Counted from the first letter of the stretch, positions 11,561-24,171 are shown. The stretch: 54,248 nt of DNA from Deinococcus aquatilis DSM 23025 (GCF_000378445.1 NZ_KB899728.1:1-54248); one strand, 5' to 3'. Translations and numbers: made by a program. The notes: a model not told the origin generated them from the letters alone.

Positions 11561-11976
11561 CCCGGCCCGCCATGCGCCGCCGATTTCGGGAAGGGGGAGA
11601 CGGTGTCACCTTCGACTTTGCCCCGATGGTGGATATCGTGCTGCTGCTGCTGATCTTCTTTTTTCTGACCAGCAGCCTCGGCGCACGCCAGAATGCCCTG
11701 CCGCTGGATCTGCCGCGTGCCAGCACCACCGTGCAGGAAACGCCCGCCCTGCCCATCGTCAGCGTGGACCGGGCCGGAAAGCTCTTTCTGAACGGCAAGG
11801 AAACCACCCTGACCAAACTGGGCGCGGCCCTGAAGCCATTGCTGAAGACCTCGGGCGGAGTGGTGGGCCTGCGGGCCGATGAGCGCGGCAATTACGGAAC
11901 AGTCGTGCGGGTGATGGACGCCATCAAGCAGGCGGGCGGCGAACGGCTGGCGCTGGGCACGCGCAAGGGAGAATGA
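11557..11976 (+). CDS. ExbD/TolR-family biopolymer transport protein
   Basis: 139 residues. Short cytoplasmic N-terminus, one membrane helix (24-40) beginning FAPMVDIVLLLLIFFFLTSS, where D26 is the conserved proton-carrying aspartate, then a periplasmic domain (about 45-139) with the ISVDRAGKLFLNG and GTVVRVMDAIKQAG segments seen in ExbD. It couples proton flow through the ExbB-like channel to a periplasmic partner. Overlaps exbB by ATGA and is followed 4 bases later by the TonB-like gene. Confidence 0.93.
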   Translation: MTRPAMRRRFREGGDGVTFDFAPMVDIVLLLLIFFFLTSSLGARQNALPLDLPRASTTVQETPALPIVSVDRAGKLFLNGKETTLTKLGAALKPLLKTSGGVVGLRADERGNYGTVVRVMDAIKQAGGERLALGTRKGE

Positions 11977-11980
11977 GGCT

Positions 11981-14266
11981 GTGACTGCCCTGCCCGGTGT
12001 GCCGCCCCGCCCGCCTGCCAGCCCCGAACAGCGCGAGCGGGTGCGTGCGGTGGCGGCCACGGTGGCCCTACATGTGGCGCTGCTGGCCGGATTGTTGGCC
12101 CTGCGCCCCGCTGCGCCCACCCCCAGCACCCGCACCGCCCCCGACCCCACCCGCGCCCCGATGGAAGTGCTGACCCTCGCGCCTTCCCCGGACGTCCTGC
12201 CGTCTACGCCCACCGCCACGCTGACGCCTCCGCAACGGCAGGCCCAGCAACAGGCACAGCAGCAGCGACAGCAGGCGCAACGAAATGCAGCGCGGGCGCA
12301 GGCACAGGCTGCCCAAACTCCAACAGCACAGACCCCAGCAGCACGCCCTCCAGCGGCTCAGGCTCCAGCTGTTCAGACCCCACGGCCCCCGGTGGCTCGG
12401 CCCACGCCTACGCCCGTCGCGCCCGCCCCTGCACCCGCGCCCGCTGCCTCTGCCCCAGCCGGACAGACTGCCCCGCAAACTGGAAGAACCGCCGCACCTG
12501 CTGCCCCAGCGCCTGCCACCCCGTCTTCATCAACACAGCCTTCAGCAACCCAAGCACCCGCAGCCCAGACCCTAGCAACACAGTCTCCAGCCGCTCCAGA
12601 CGTGGCCCCGGCAGCGCAGGCCCCCGCAGCAAGCGAACCTGTGGCCGCATTGCCCAACCCGCTTCCCACCTCGCCGGAGGTGGCCCAGCCCGTGCTGGAG
12701 GAGGCCAGCGCCACCCCCACGCCCCAGACACCGGAACCTGCCCCCGAAGCCGCCCGGACCCAACCCGAGGCCCAGCCGGAAGCCGCCGCGCCGGAACTTC
12801 CGGCCCAGCCTACCAGCGCTGCGCCTCCTACCAGTGCGGAACCTGAAACGGTCTCGGCCCTGCCCCGGCGGGAAGACAGTTCAGTAAACACGCCTGAAAC
12901 CAGCGCCCCAAGCACTGCCACTGCCCGCAGCGATTCGCCCGACCCGGGTGAGGCGGCTCCGGCCCGCAGCTCCAGCGCAGCCAGCAGCACGCAGGATGAC
13001 GGCGGCCCAGCGGATGCAGTGGCCCGCATTCCAGCGCGGCCACTCTCCTCGGCGGCTCCGCAGGCCAGCGCCCCGGAAACCTCGGCAGGCACGCGGGGCA
13101 CGCCCGTTCCCGTGACCCCACAGGCCGAGGCTGGACGCGCTGGAACTGTCGCTCCTGCGGCAGCGGCAGAGCAGAGCGCTGCGGCAACGGCCCGGACGCC
13201 TACCACCCGTCCGGCTCCGTCTGCCACAGAAGCAACCGACGCACCGACGACGCGCACGCCAGCGGCTTCTGCTCCAGCCAGTGCGCCAGCCACATCCGCC
13301 GCCCGGACTCCGGCAGCAGCAGAAGCGGCGGCTCCGGCCAGCAGCGCACCCGCACGGGCCGCAGCTCAAGCGACCTCAGGCTCAGCCGCTCCAGATTCGG
13401 CAGCCCGTGGAGCAGGCGTGCGCCCTGCCGATGCTGCTCCAGCGGCGGCAGAAGCGCCAGCGCCTCAGACCTCGGCCCGCACGCCGGGGAACGGTTCTGG
13501 AAGCGGTGCAGCGACCCCAGAAACCGCCGCCCCCACAGCCCGAACATCCGGCGCGGCGGCTCCTGCTCCATCCGGCACGCCCGACGCTGCACCCAGCACG
13601 CGGCCCGCGTCCGGCACGGCTTCCACGGGCAGCGCGGCAGAAGCGGCGGCCCCCACCGCAGGTCGCACGCCCGCGCCCGGAAGTGGGGGCAGCGATGCGG
13701 CGGCGGCGTCCCGTCCGGGCACAGGTGGCGCTGCTGGCACTGGCGGCGGCACAGGCGCGGGCACGGCAGGTACAGGAGAGGAAGCAGGCGCGGCCCGTCC
13801 CGGCAACGGTGCAGGAGCGGGCGCAGCCGCCTCGGGCACAGGCACGGCAGACGGCGGCGCGGAAGTGGCCCGCGCAGGCGGCAGGGCAGGCGCGGCGGGC
13901 GGCACGGAAACCCGGCCCCTCAACTGCACCGTGGTGCTGGACGTTCGCGCCTTCCCCAAATTCCAGCGCGACATGACCAGCTTCGTGTACGACGCGGGCG
14001 GCACGCAAATCTGGCCCGATGCAGCACTGGTCAGGGGCGTCAGCAGCCAACTGGTGCAGGAAGGCAACCTGCATACCTACGTGACCTCCGAGGGGGCGCT
14101 GGGCAGCTTTCCCAACATCACGCGCCTGACGGCCAGCCGGGTGCAGCCCAACCGCCTCGCGCCCCGGTCTGCCGTTCTGACTGACGCCGTGCTGGACGCG
14201 GCCACCGCCGCCCAATTCCGTTCGGCGGGGCAGGCGTGCCGCGTGGTCTATCTCAAAGTCCCCTGA
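11981..14266 (+). CDS. Giant Ala/Pro-rich TonB-like protein with a non-TonB C-terminal domain
   Basis: 761 residues. A short cytoplasmic N-terminus, one membrane helix (about 23-41, RAVAATVALHVALLAGLLAL), a very long disordered stretch (about 42-644) made mostly of Ala, Pro, Thr, Ser, Glu and Gly, and a folded C-terminal domain (645-761). The layout is that of TonB or TolA, as expected behind ExbB-ExbD. The C-terminal domain does not look like TonB_C; its pattern (CTVVLDVRAF, then VYDAGGTQIW, RLTASRV, a final VVYL) resembles the small domain of LPP20/FlgP-type envelope proteins. It has only two cysteines, C649 and C753, possibly a disulfide. Start is GTG at 11981, 4 bases after exbD. Function beyond energised envelope tethering is inference. 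Confidence 0.85.
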   Translation: MTALPGVPPRPPASPEQRERVRAVAATVALHVALLAGLLALRPAAPTPSTRTAPDPTRAPMEVLTLAPSPDVLPSTPTATLTPPQRQAQQQAQQQRQQAQRNAARAQAQAAQTPTAQTPAARPPAAQAPAVQTPRPPVARPTPTPVAPAPAPAPAASAPAGQTAPQTGRTAAPAAPAPATPSSSTQPSATQAPAAQTLATQSPAAPDVAPAAQAPAASEPVAALPNPLPTSPEVAQPVLEEASATPTPQTPEPAPEAARTQPEAQPEAAAPELPAQPTSAAPPTSAEPETVSALPRREDSSVNTPETSAPSTATARSDSPDPGEAAPARSSSAASSTQDDGGPADAVARIPARPLSSAAPQASAPETSAGTRGTPVPVTPQAEAGRAGTVAPAAAAEQSAAATARTPTTRPAPSATEATDAPTTRTPAASAPASAPATSAARTPAAAEAAAPASSAPARAAAQATSGSAAPDSAARGAGVRPADAAPAAAEAPAPQTSARTPGNGSGSGAATPETAAPTARTSGAAAPAPSGTPDAAPSTRPASGTASTGSAAEAAAPTAGRTPAPGSGGSDAAAASRPGTGGAAGTGGGTGAGTAGTGEEAGAARPGNGAGAGAAASGTGTADGGAEVARAGGRAGAAGGTETRPLNCTVVLDVRAFPKFQRDMTSFVYDAGGTQIWPDAALVRGVSSQLVQEGNLHTYVTSEGALGSFPNITRLTASRVQPNRLAPRSAVLTDAVLDAATAAQFRSAGQACRVVYLKVP

Positions 14267-14346
14267 TCCCATCAGTTCTGCCCACCAGCAGCCGTGCCAC
14301 AGCATCAGTTGGCCGTCACCCTGTCCCTGTTCAATGGAGAACAACC

Positions 14347-15048
14347 ATGCCTAACTTCATCCTCAAAACGTCGATTGCCCTGACCCTCGCCGCCCTGATC
14401 TCGGCCCCGGCCTTCGCATGGGTGCCCAAGTTGGAGGAAGTCACCGCCAAGAACGTCATAGACGGCGCGTATGGACGCCGTGACCCCGTGCCCACCTTTC
14501 AGGCCCTCGACCTCACCGTGAAGGACGGCAAATTTGTGGCCGGAACGGTGAATGCCTTTGCGGGCGGTGAAAAATGTGTGGCCGACTGGCTGGCCGCCCC
14601 CAGCGATTTTGCCGCAGGCAGCCGCCCCCAGAGCATCACCGTGATCGGGCAGGCCGACCAACTGTATTTTCAGGCTCAGGCCGCCCGCGACAGCTTCGGC
14701 AACCTGACCGCCGCCGACGCCCTGGCCGCCGACCTTGCCAGCAAGCGCATGCCCGACGGCCAACTGCGCGTAGACATCGGTGTGAAGGGTCTGCCCAGCG
14801 AGAAGGCGCGGCAGGCCTACAACGTGCGCCTGAAAGCTGCCGACGGCAAGATGATCGCGCCTGTGCGGGCCACCTTCGTCAACGATTTCAAGCAGGATGC
14901 GGGCACCTGGCAGGGCACCCTGGTCTATTACTTTGAGCCGTTGAAGGCGGGCGTGGGCGCAAGCGACAAGGTGGAATTGTTGCTGAGGACGGAAGCCGAC
15001 AGCAACTGCGCCTATAGCGTGCCGCTGGACTTGGGGAGCTTTAGCTGA
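14347..15048 (+). CDS. Secreted protein of unknown function in the exb/tonB-like operon
   Basis: 233 residues with a clear signal peptide (1-24, ending ALISAPAFA, cleavage before WVPK). The mature part is mixed alpha/beta with two cysteines, C77 and C221, which could pair. No family recognised. The start at 14347 is chosen because TGGAGAA precedes it and it opens the signal peptide; an in-frame ATG at 14236 lies inside the previous gene. It follows the TonB-like gene by 80 bases and is probably in the same transcript, so it may be an envelope partner of that system. Confidence 0.85.
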   Translation: MPNFILKTSIALTLAALISAPAFAWVPKLEEVTAKNVIDGAYGRRDPVPTFQALDLTVKDGKFVAGTVNAFAGGEKCVADWLAAPSDFAAGSRPQSITVIGQADQLYFQAQAARDSFGNLTAADALAADLASKRMPDGQLRVDIGVKGLPSEKARQAYNVRLKAADGKMIAPVRATFVNDFKQDAGTWQGTLVYYFEPLKAGVGASDKVELLLRTEADSNCAYSVPLDLGSFS

Positions 15049-15060
15049 GGACTGGAGTTT

Positions 15061-15465
15061 AGTTGTTGGTCTTCTCCCACGTTGGATTCCCCCACCCCCC
15101 CGCCCCCGCCCCCAAAGGGGTCAGGGGAGTGGTCGTTGCACTGGGCAGGAGTGATCTTGTCGCGTTCAGACCTGGCTTTCTCGCTCATCTGAAGCGGAAT
15201 TGCCCCTTCATTCTGAGCTGGAAGTGGCCCGCGCGTTGCACGCACGACGGCCTCACACGGATGGGGCGGGAACGGTTTGGGGTGGGCGAACCCCCCAGTC
15301 TGCTTTGCAGCCCGCCCCCTTAGAGGGGAGCACCAACGCTCTTGTCCTCCCCTCTAAGGGGGGGCGTTGCACAGCAACGGGGGGGTTCACCTTTGCTGCC
15401 CGTTCCCAGAGGGGTCAGGGGTGCGCTTGGCAGGGGTGATCTTGTCGTGTTCATCTGAGATGAAA
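15061..15465. repeat. Repeat-rich intergenic region with a long imperfect palindrome
   Basis: Gene-free stretch. A long imperfect inverted repeat has its core arms at 15315-15330 (CCCCTTAGAGGGGAG) and 15347-15361, extending outward through CGAACCCCCC and GGGGGGTTC to about 15287-15390. It is flanked by two copies of a direct repeat: AGGGGTCAGGGG (15116-15127 and 15411-15421) and GGCAGG-GTGATCTTGTCG (about 15144-15161 and 15430-15447). This looks like a small dispersed intergenic element, possibly two nested ones. No protein-coding signal seen. Confidence 0.6.
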
Positions 15466-15548
15466 GAGAGTCCGTATCGGCTGCTTTTTGCCCTTGCCCT
15501 TCCACTTTCTTAGACCCTGAGTTCCTGACCCTTAGACAGCGCTGATCT

Positions 15549-15579
15549 CTGACCATTTCCCCCCCCAAATCCGTACAAT
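15549..15579 (+). promoter_or_regulatory. coaX promoter giving a leaderless GTG start
   Basis: The -10 box TACAAT is at 15574-15579 and overlaps the ATG at 15578; a weak -35 CTGACC lies near 15549. The transcript should begin at about 15586-15587, exactly at an in-frame GTG, so the upstream ATG cannot be on the mRNA. Confidence 0.6.
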
Positions 15580-15586
15580 GCACGGC

Positions 15587-16428
<842 letters not shown>

Positions 16429-16432
<4 letters not shown>

Positions 16433-17328
16433 GTGAGGCTACTGGCCTCCAGATCGTCAGCCTGTTGCCCAGCGCCACCGATCTGCTGTTTGATCTGGGT
16501 TTGGGTGCGAATGTGGTGGGCGTCAGCCATTCCTGCGACCATTCCGGCGCGGCGGGGTTGCCGATTCTCACGCGCTCCATCGTATCCCCGGATGCGCCGC
16601 AGGCCGAGATAGACCGCGCCGTCAGCGAGGCGGTGCGCGAGGGGCGAGCGCTGTATCAGGTCGATGGCCCGCTGCTGGACAGGCTGAATCCTGATCTGGT
16701 GGTCACGCAGGGCGTGTGTGAGGTCTGCGCGGTCACGCCCGGAACCATCGACGCCGCCGTGCGCTACCTGCCCGGTTGCCTGCCCGCCGCCCACGTCCTG
16801 AGTCTGGAAGGCCGCAGCGTGGCGGGCATTCTGGACGATTTGCGGGCGTTGGCGGTAGCTGCCGGAGTGGGGGACAGGGGAGAGCAACTGGCCGCCGATG
16901 CTCTACACGACTGGCAGAACATCGTTCCCGCGCCGCACGGCCCGCGTGTGCTGACGCTGGAATGGGTCGAGCCGCCTTTTTATGGCGGTCATTGGGTGCC
17001 CGAACAGGTGGAGCGAGCAGGCGGCGTGAACGTGCTGGGCGCGGCAGGCACCGACTCTGGCCGCGCCACCTGGCCCCAGATCGCCGCCCTTGACCCCGAC
17101 ATCATCGTGGTGATGTGCTGCGGCTACGGCCTGAGCGACAATGCCGACTTTGCCCGCACGCTGCTGACCCGAACCGATCTGCGGGCGGTGCGCGAAGGGC
17201 AACTGTGGGCCGTGGACGCCAACGCCCAGTTCAGCCGCCCCAGCCTCGGCGTGGTGCGCGGCGCGGCGGTCCTGGCCGACCTGCTGCGCGGGCAGGAAAA
17301 CGCGGGCGAAAGCGTGCGCGTGGGCTAA
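16429..17328 (+). CDS. Cobalamin-binding protein, BtuF-like without signal peptide
   Basis: 299 residues of the periplasmic-binding helical-backbone fold (LQIVSLLPSATDLLFDLGLG at the start; IDRAVSEAVREGRALY; LDRLNPDLVVTQGVCEVCAV; LEWVEPPFYGGHWVPEQVERAGG; LDPDIIVVMCCGYGL). These motifs are those of the cobalamin-binding proteins often annotated next to B12 metabolism. There is no signal peptide or lipobox, and two cysteine-rich motifs (CEVCAV, MCCGYG) are intact. It overlaps coaX by ATGA. Its role could be cytoplasmic corrinoid binding, but no B12 genes are nearby. Confidence 0.8.
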
Positions 17329-17338
17329 ATCGCTCATC

Positions 17339-17473
17339 ATAGGGATTCCGATTAAACACCGTGCTTTTTGGTGTTTGATCCGAGCGGAACGAGTAGGAAA
17401 AGATAGGGGCTACGCGATATGGAGCCGCAAGCGGTGCTTTCCCGATTGTGGCGGAATTAAGCGGAGTCCCTAT
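17339..17473. mobile_element. MITE-like element, 135 bp
   Basis: Terminal inverted repeats ATAGGGATTCCGATTAA (17339-17355) and TTAAGCGGAGTCCCTAT (17457-17473) match in 15 of 17 positions. Inside lies a hairpin AAACACC/GGTGTTT (17354-17376). It encodes nothing, as expected of a non-autonomous element, and separates the cobalamin-binding protein from its terminator. Target duplication is not obvious. Confidence 0.6.
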
Positions 17474-17480
17474 CAGACCA

Positions 17481-17515
17481 AAGCGGCGTTTCCCTTTCGT
17501 GGGACGCCGTTTTTT
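17481..17515 (+). terminator. Terminator downstream of coaX operon
   Basis: Stem GCGGCGT/ACGCCGT with a short loop containing a second inner pairing, followed by TTTTTT. Confidence 0.7.
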
Positions 17516-17607
17516 CAACTTTCTCAACGTATGGTGCAAAAAGAAGCCGCTCCTGAGCAGTTCCAGTCCAGCGCCAGCCCCAAGGCCGCACAGCCCCGAG
17601 ACACCAC

Positions 17608-17646
17608 AAAAAAGGCCCGGACACAGTCTTTCTCGCGTCCGGGCCT
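17608..17646 (-). terminator. Terminator of the pit operon
   Basis: On the minus strand a 10-bp stem AGGCCCGGAC with its complement (17613-17622, 17637-17646) is followed by TTTTTTG. Confidence 0.85.
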
Positions 17647-17663
17647 CTGAGTCTTGCTGAACT

Positions 17664-18662
17664 TCAGCCGCTGATCAGCAGCATGATTTTGTGTACGGCC
17701 CAGCCCAGCGCGATGCAGGTGGGCACGGTCAGCACCCAGGCAGTCACGATTTTTCCGGCCACCTGCCACTTCACTTTCCTGAATCCCTTGGTGGTGCCCA
17801 CGCCCATGATGCTGGTGCTGATGGTGTGCGTGGTACTGACCGGAATCCCCAGTCGGCTGGCCGTTTCGATGATCAGAGCGGCGCTGGTTTCGGCCACGAA
17901 GCCGTCCACGGGTTTCAGATCGACGACCTTGAAACCCATCGTTTTGATGATGCGCCAGCCGCCCACGCTGGTGCCGAGGCCCATCGCAGCGGCGGCACTC
18001 AGGATGACCCACAGCGGTACGGTGTCGAACTGCGTGCCGAAGTAGGCACTGAGCGCAAAAGTCATAATGCCCATCGTTTTCTGGGCGTCGTTGCCGCCGT
18101 GACTGAAGGCCATGAATGCCGCCGACCCGATCTGTGCCCAGCGGAAGGTGCGCGTGACGGTGCGGGGCCGCATCCAGCGCAGCACCAGCCACGACAGCAG
18201 GAACATCAGCAAGATGGGCACGAGGAAGCCCAGCACCGGGCTGGTCAGCAGGCCCGTCAGGGTTTTGTTGACGCCTTTGGGAATGATGGCTCCCCAACCG
18301 CCCGCCGCCACGCCTGCGCCCACCAGACTGAAAATCAGGGCGTGGCTGGAACTGCTGGGAAGTCCCTTCCACCACGTGAACAGGTTCCAGATGATCGCGC
18401 TGATCAGGGCGGCGGCGGTCAGTTCCAGCGTGGCAATGTCCTGCGACACGATGTCTTTGCTGACTGTTTTGGCGACGGCAGTGCCCGTGAGTGCGCCCAC
18501 CACGTTCATGACGGCGGCCATGGCGATGGCCTGTCCGGGGGTCAGGACTTTGGTGGCGACGCTGGTGGCAATCGCGTTGGCGGTATCGTGAAAACCGTTG
18601 ATGAAATCGAAGGCCAGAGCCAGCGCAATGATGGCAATCAGGCTGAGAAGAGCAGGTTCCAT
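17664..18662 (-). CDS. pit: PiT-family inorganic phosphate transporter
   Basis: Low-affinity inner-membrane phosphate:cation symporter. 332 residues, about ten membrane helices, with the duplicated PiT signatures: FDFINGFHDTANAIATSVAT (19-38) and FMAFSHGGNDAQKTMGIM in the second half, plus GLPSSSSHALIFSLVGAG and GIPVSTTHTISTSIMGVG, each a phosphate-binding repeat. It starts 19 bases after the DUF47 gene, as is common for PiT transporters. A terminator follows. Confidence 0.95.
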   Translation of the reverse strand: MEPALLSLIAIIALALAFDFINGFHDTANAIATSVATKVLTPGQAIAMAAVMNVVGALTGTAVAKTVSKDIVSQDIATLELTAAALISAIIWNLFTWWKGLPSSSSHALIFSLVGAGVAAGGWGAIIPKGVNKTLTGLLTSPVLGFLVPILLMFLLSWLVLRWMRPRTVTRTFRWAQIGSAAFMAFSHGGNDAQKTMGIMTFALSAYFGTQFDTVPLWVILSAAAAMGLGTSVGGWRIIKTMGFKVVDLKPVDGFVAETSAALIIETASRLGIPVSTTHTISTSIMGVGTTKGFRKVKWQVAGKIVTAWVLTVPTCIALGWAVHKIMLLISG

Positions 18663-18681
18663 GATGGTAGAAACCCGTCCG

Positions 18682-19320
18682 TTATGCGTTCTTCAGCAGG
18701 ATGCTTTCGACCGTTTTGGCGACCCGCTGAGCTTGATCGCTGGCGTCTTCCAGCAGGTTGGCGATTTCGCCGCCCCGCATGGCCCGGATCATGCCCGGTA
18801 CGTCGGTCACGCCCAGATACAGGGTGCGCTGCACTTCATCGCTGATGGTGTCGCCCTGATCTTCCAGTTGCCGGATCTGGTTTGCTAGCGCCGCGAGTTC
18901 GCTCACGCGGGCCTTGTCTTCGATCATGGGCATGCCCTGTGCCAGCAGCGCACACTGCTGCTCGACCACACGGGCCAGTTGCGCCATCTGTGGCAGCGGC
19001 TTTTCTATGCCGTACAGGCTCAGTTTGCGGGCGGCGTCTTCCATATCGTCCACCAGATCGTCCAGTTCATTGTTCAGGTCGATGATGTCTTCGCGGTCAA
19101 ACGGCACGATAAAGCTTTCGGCCAACAGGCTGGTCACTTCCCGCGTGATCCGGTCGCCTTCATGTTCCAGGTCGCGTACCTTCTGTACCTTGTTCTCTAC
19201 ATCGGTGTAGTTCTCCAGCAGGTCTACGAGCGCTTTGGCCGTGGCGTGGGCATTGCGGGCCGCCTCGGCAAACTTGGCGCTGAACTGCGGATTACGGGGC
19301 ATAAATTTAGACAAAACCAT
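18682..19320 (-). CDS. DUF47/PhoU-like Pit accessory protein
   Basis: 212 residues, all helical. The pattern (DLEHEGDRITREVTSLLAESFIVPFDREDIIDLNNELDDLVDDMEDA in the first half and QIRQLEDQGDTISDEVQRTLY in the second) is the PhoU-like metal-binding duplication of the DUF47 family, which regulates the adjacent PiT transporter. Acidic E/D-x-x-D-x-x motifs may bind metal. The ATG at 19320 follows GGAGGA; an in-frame ATG at 19362 lacks one. Confidence 0.92.
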   Translation of the reverse strand: MVLSKFMPRNPQFSAKFAEAARNAHATAKALVDLLENYTDVENKVQKVRDLEHEGDRITREVTSLLAESFIVPFDREDIIDLNNELDDLVDDMEDAARKLSLYGIEKPLPQMAQLARVVEQQCALLAQGMPMIEDKARVSELAALANQIRQLEDQGDTISDEVQRTLYLGVTDVPGMIRAMRGGEIANLLEDASDQAQRVAKTVESILLKNA

Positions 19321-19499
19321 GATGTTCCTCCGGGGACGTGACGCTGCTGGAGCAGCAGACAAAAGCCTGACAACTCCGCTTGATTCTCAGAGAGTATGTC
19401 AGGGCTGTGTCAGGTCATGCAGACAAGAAGGGGGGAGAGGCCAGATTTGATGCCTCTCCCCAGCAAATCAGGGTGTCAAATCAAAATGTGTACGAGGAC

Positions 19500-22577
<3,078 letters not shown>

Positions 22578-22649
22578 GTGTGTATTCAATGAACAACGCC
22601 GCAGGGGAACCTGTCAATTCCCTGACGGTCTTTGGCCTTACGGGTGGCT

Positions 22650-22655
22650 TAATCT
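22650..22655 (+). promoter_or_regulatory. -10 box for leaderless DUF427 gene
   Basis: TAATCT ends five bases before the ATG at 22661, and no Shine-Dalgarno is present. Confidence 0.45.
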
Positions 22656-22660
22656 AAATC

Positions 22661-22951
22661 ATGTCAAGTTCTATTAAGGCTGTCTGGAATGGTGAAGTGA
22701 TTGCTGAATCTGACAACACCGTGGTTGTAGAAGGCAATCATTACTTTCCTCTTGAAAGCGTTCGGGCCGAAGTCTTGCAGGCCAGCCCCACCCATTCCAC
22801 CTGCCCCTGGAAGGGAGAGGCCAGCTATTACAGCCTCAGCGTGGGCGGCCAGACCAACAAAGATGCTGCGTGGTACTACCCTGCCCCCAAAGACGCTGCC
22901 AAGCAGATTGCCGGACGGGTCGCCTTCTGGAAGGGTGTGCAGGTGGGCTGA
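22661..22951 (+). CDS. DUF427 domain protein
   Basis: 96 residues, one complete DUF427 beta-barrel-like domain: AVWNGEVIAESDNTVVVEGNHYFP, then the signature STCPWKGEASYYSLSVGG and AWYYPAPKDAAKQIAGRVAFWKGVQV. Function of the family is not established; it is widespread as a single small cytoplasmic protein. Probably leaderless. Divergent from the GH13 gene. Confidence 0.92.
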   Translation: MSSSIKAVWNGEVIAESDNTVVVEGNHYFPLESVRAEVLQASPTHSTCPWKGEASYYSLSVGGQTNKDAAWYYPAPKDAAKQIAGRVAFWKGVQVG

Positions 22952-22983
22952 GAGCAGGTGTTGAGTGTGGTGCAGTGTCCTGA

Positions 22984-24090
22984 TCAGACGGCTGCTGCTT
23001 CCTCCAAGTCGTCCAGATCGGTGGGCAGGGTCCTGAGCTGCCCAGCCAGTTGAACCCGGTTGTGTCCATCGTCCTGGGCCTGTCGCAGGGCACGGGCGGC
23101 GTCTTCCAACATGTCCTGGCTGCTGAGATGCTGTGCCCAGACCGTGACGCCCACACTGATGGTGGGCAACACCCCGCCCAGCGGTAATGAGGCGACCCGC
23201 ACGCGTAGTCGCTCGCAGGCGGCCCGGGCAGCGCGGTCGTCAGGCACGCGCAGCAGCAGGGCGAACTCGGTTTGGCTCAGGCGGCCCACCACATCCTGAT
23301 CCCGCACTGTCGCGCTCAGCGTTCGGGCGACGTGCGCGGTCAGGCGCTCGGTAAACGCCTCACCGCGCTCCTGCTCCATGCGCTCCAGGTGATCGAGGCT
23401 CAGCACGGCCACGGCCAACCCGGATGGACGGCGGGCGGTCAGGCCAATCAGCAATTTCTCGAAGGCGACCCGGTTGGGCAGCCCCGTCAGTGGATCCTGG
23501 TCGGCTCCACGGGTGGCGAGCCAGGTGCGGCCTCCGTTGGTCTGGTCACGCATGTGGCGCAGCACTGCCCGTTGGCCCAGCACGGTCACGCCCCCTGCCA
23601 ACAGCATCTGCGTCAAGGTATTCAGTGTTCCGGCGTCGGGCATAGGCCCCTGCGCCCCCTGATTCCCCAGAGCGTAGACCAGCAGCAGGAGGCTGGTGGC
23701 CCCCAGAGCAGTCAGGCTGAGGCGCAGGGCACGCCGCTCACCCAGTCCCCAGGAATGGGCCATCAGCAGGATGGGAAGCCAGGGAGCGGTGGCGGCCATC
23801 AGTTCGGTGCGGCCCACCACATCTGGCGCAAACAGCGTAAAGCCGATGCGTCCCAGCAGGAACACCCACGCTCCCACCAACAACACGCCGTCTATGAACC
23901 GGACCGAGGCGCGGCGCGTACAGGCCAGCACCCACAGCCCCAGAATCAGCACCACCAGCGCGGGCAGCCCGATCTGATCGAAGGCATTGCTGCTGCCCAG
24001 GTGGAGCGCCAACGAGGCGAGCGCTCCCACTGCTGCCAGAGGTAGGGTCAGGCAGTACGTGGCGCGGCGATCATGACCCAGACGAAACAC
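22984..24090 (-). CDS. Membrane protein with degenerate GGDEF domain
   Basis: 368 residues from GTG at 24090. N-terminal half has about six membrane helices (10-160) with no known sensor motif; C-terminal half is a GGDEF domain beginning DQDPLTGLPNRVAFEKLL. The active-site motif reads RLSQTEFALLL, so GGDEF has become SQTEF, and the metal-binding DxDhFK segment reads LDHLERM. It is therefore unlikely to make c-di-GMP and may be a receptor or regulatory pseudo-enzyme. Start: a TTGACA-17-TAGGTC promoter (24166-24171, 24143-24148) lies between the upstream TTG/ATG candidates and this GTG, which has AAAGGCGG before it. ATG at 24156 is the alternative. Confidence 0.8.
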   Translation of the reverse strand: MFRLGHDRRATYCLTLPLAAVGALASLALHLGSSNAFDQIGLPALVVLILGLWVLACTRRASVRFIDGVLLVGAWVFLLGRIGFTLFAPDVVGRTELMAATAPWLPILLMAHSWGLGERRALRLSLTALGATSLLLLVYALGNQGAQGPMPDAGTLNTLTQMLLAGGVTVLGQRAVLRHMRDQTNGGRTWLATRGADQDPLTGLPNRVAFEKLLIGLTARRPSGLAVAVLSLDHLERMEQERGEAFTERLTAHVARTLSATVRDQDVVGRLSQTEFALLLRVPDDRAARAACERLRVRVASLPLGGVLPTISVGVTVWAQHLSSQDMLEDAARALRQAQDDGHNRVQLAGQLRTLPTDLDDLEEAAAV

Positions 24091-24142
24091 GCTGCCGCCT
24101 TTGGCTGTGGTGACGCTGTCGGGACCGGGAACAACGTGGTCT

Positions 24143-24171
24143 GACCTACTGGGCATGCCGCGTCCTGTCAA
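24143..24171 (-). promoter_or_regulatory. Promoter of the GGDEF gene
   Basis: Minus-strand TTGACA (24166-24171), 17-base spacer, TAGGTC (24143-24148). Confidence 0.5.

Noticed and set aside
12373..13293. 306-codon minus-strand frame inside the TonB-like gene
   Set aside because: Reverse reading of Ala/Pro/Thr codons gives Gly/Ala/Ser/Val low complexity; no signals for a gene.
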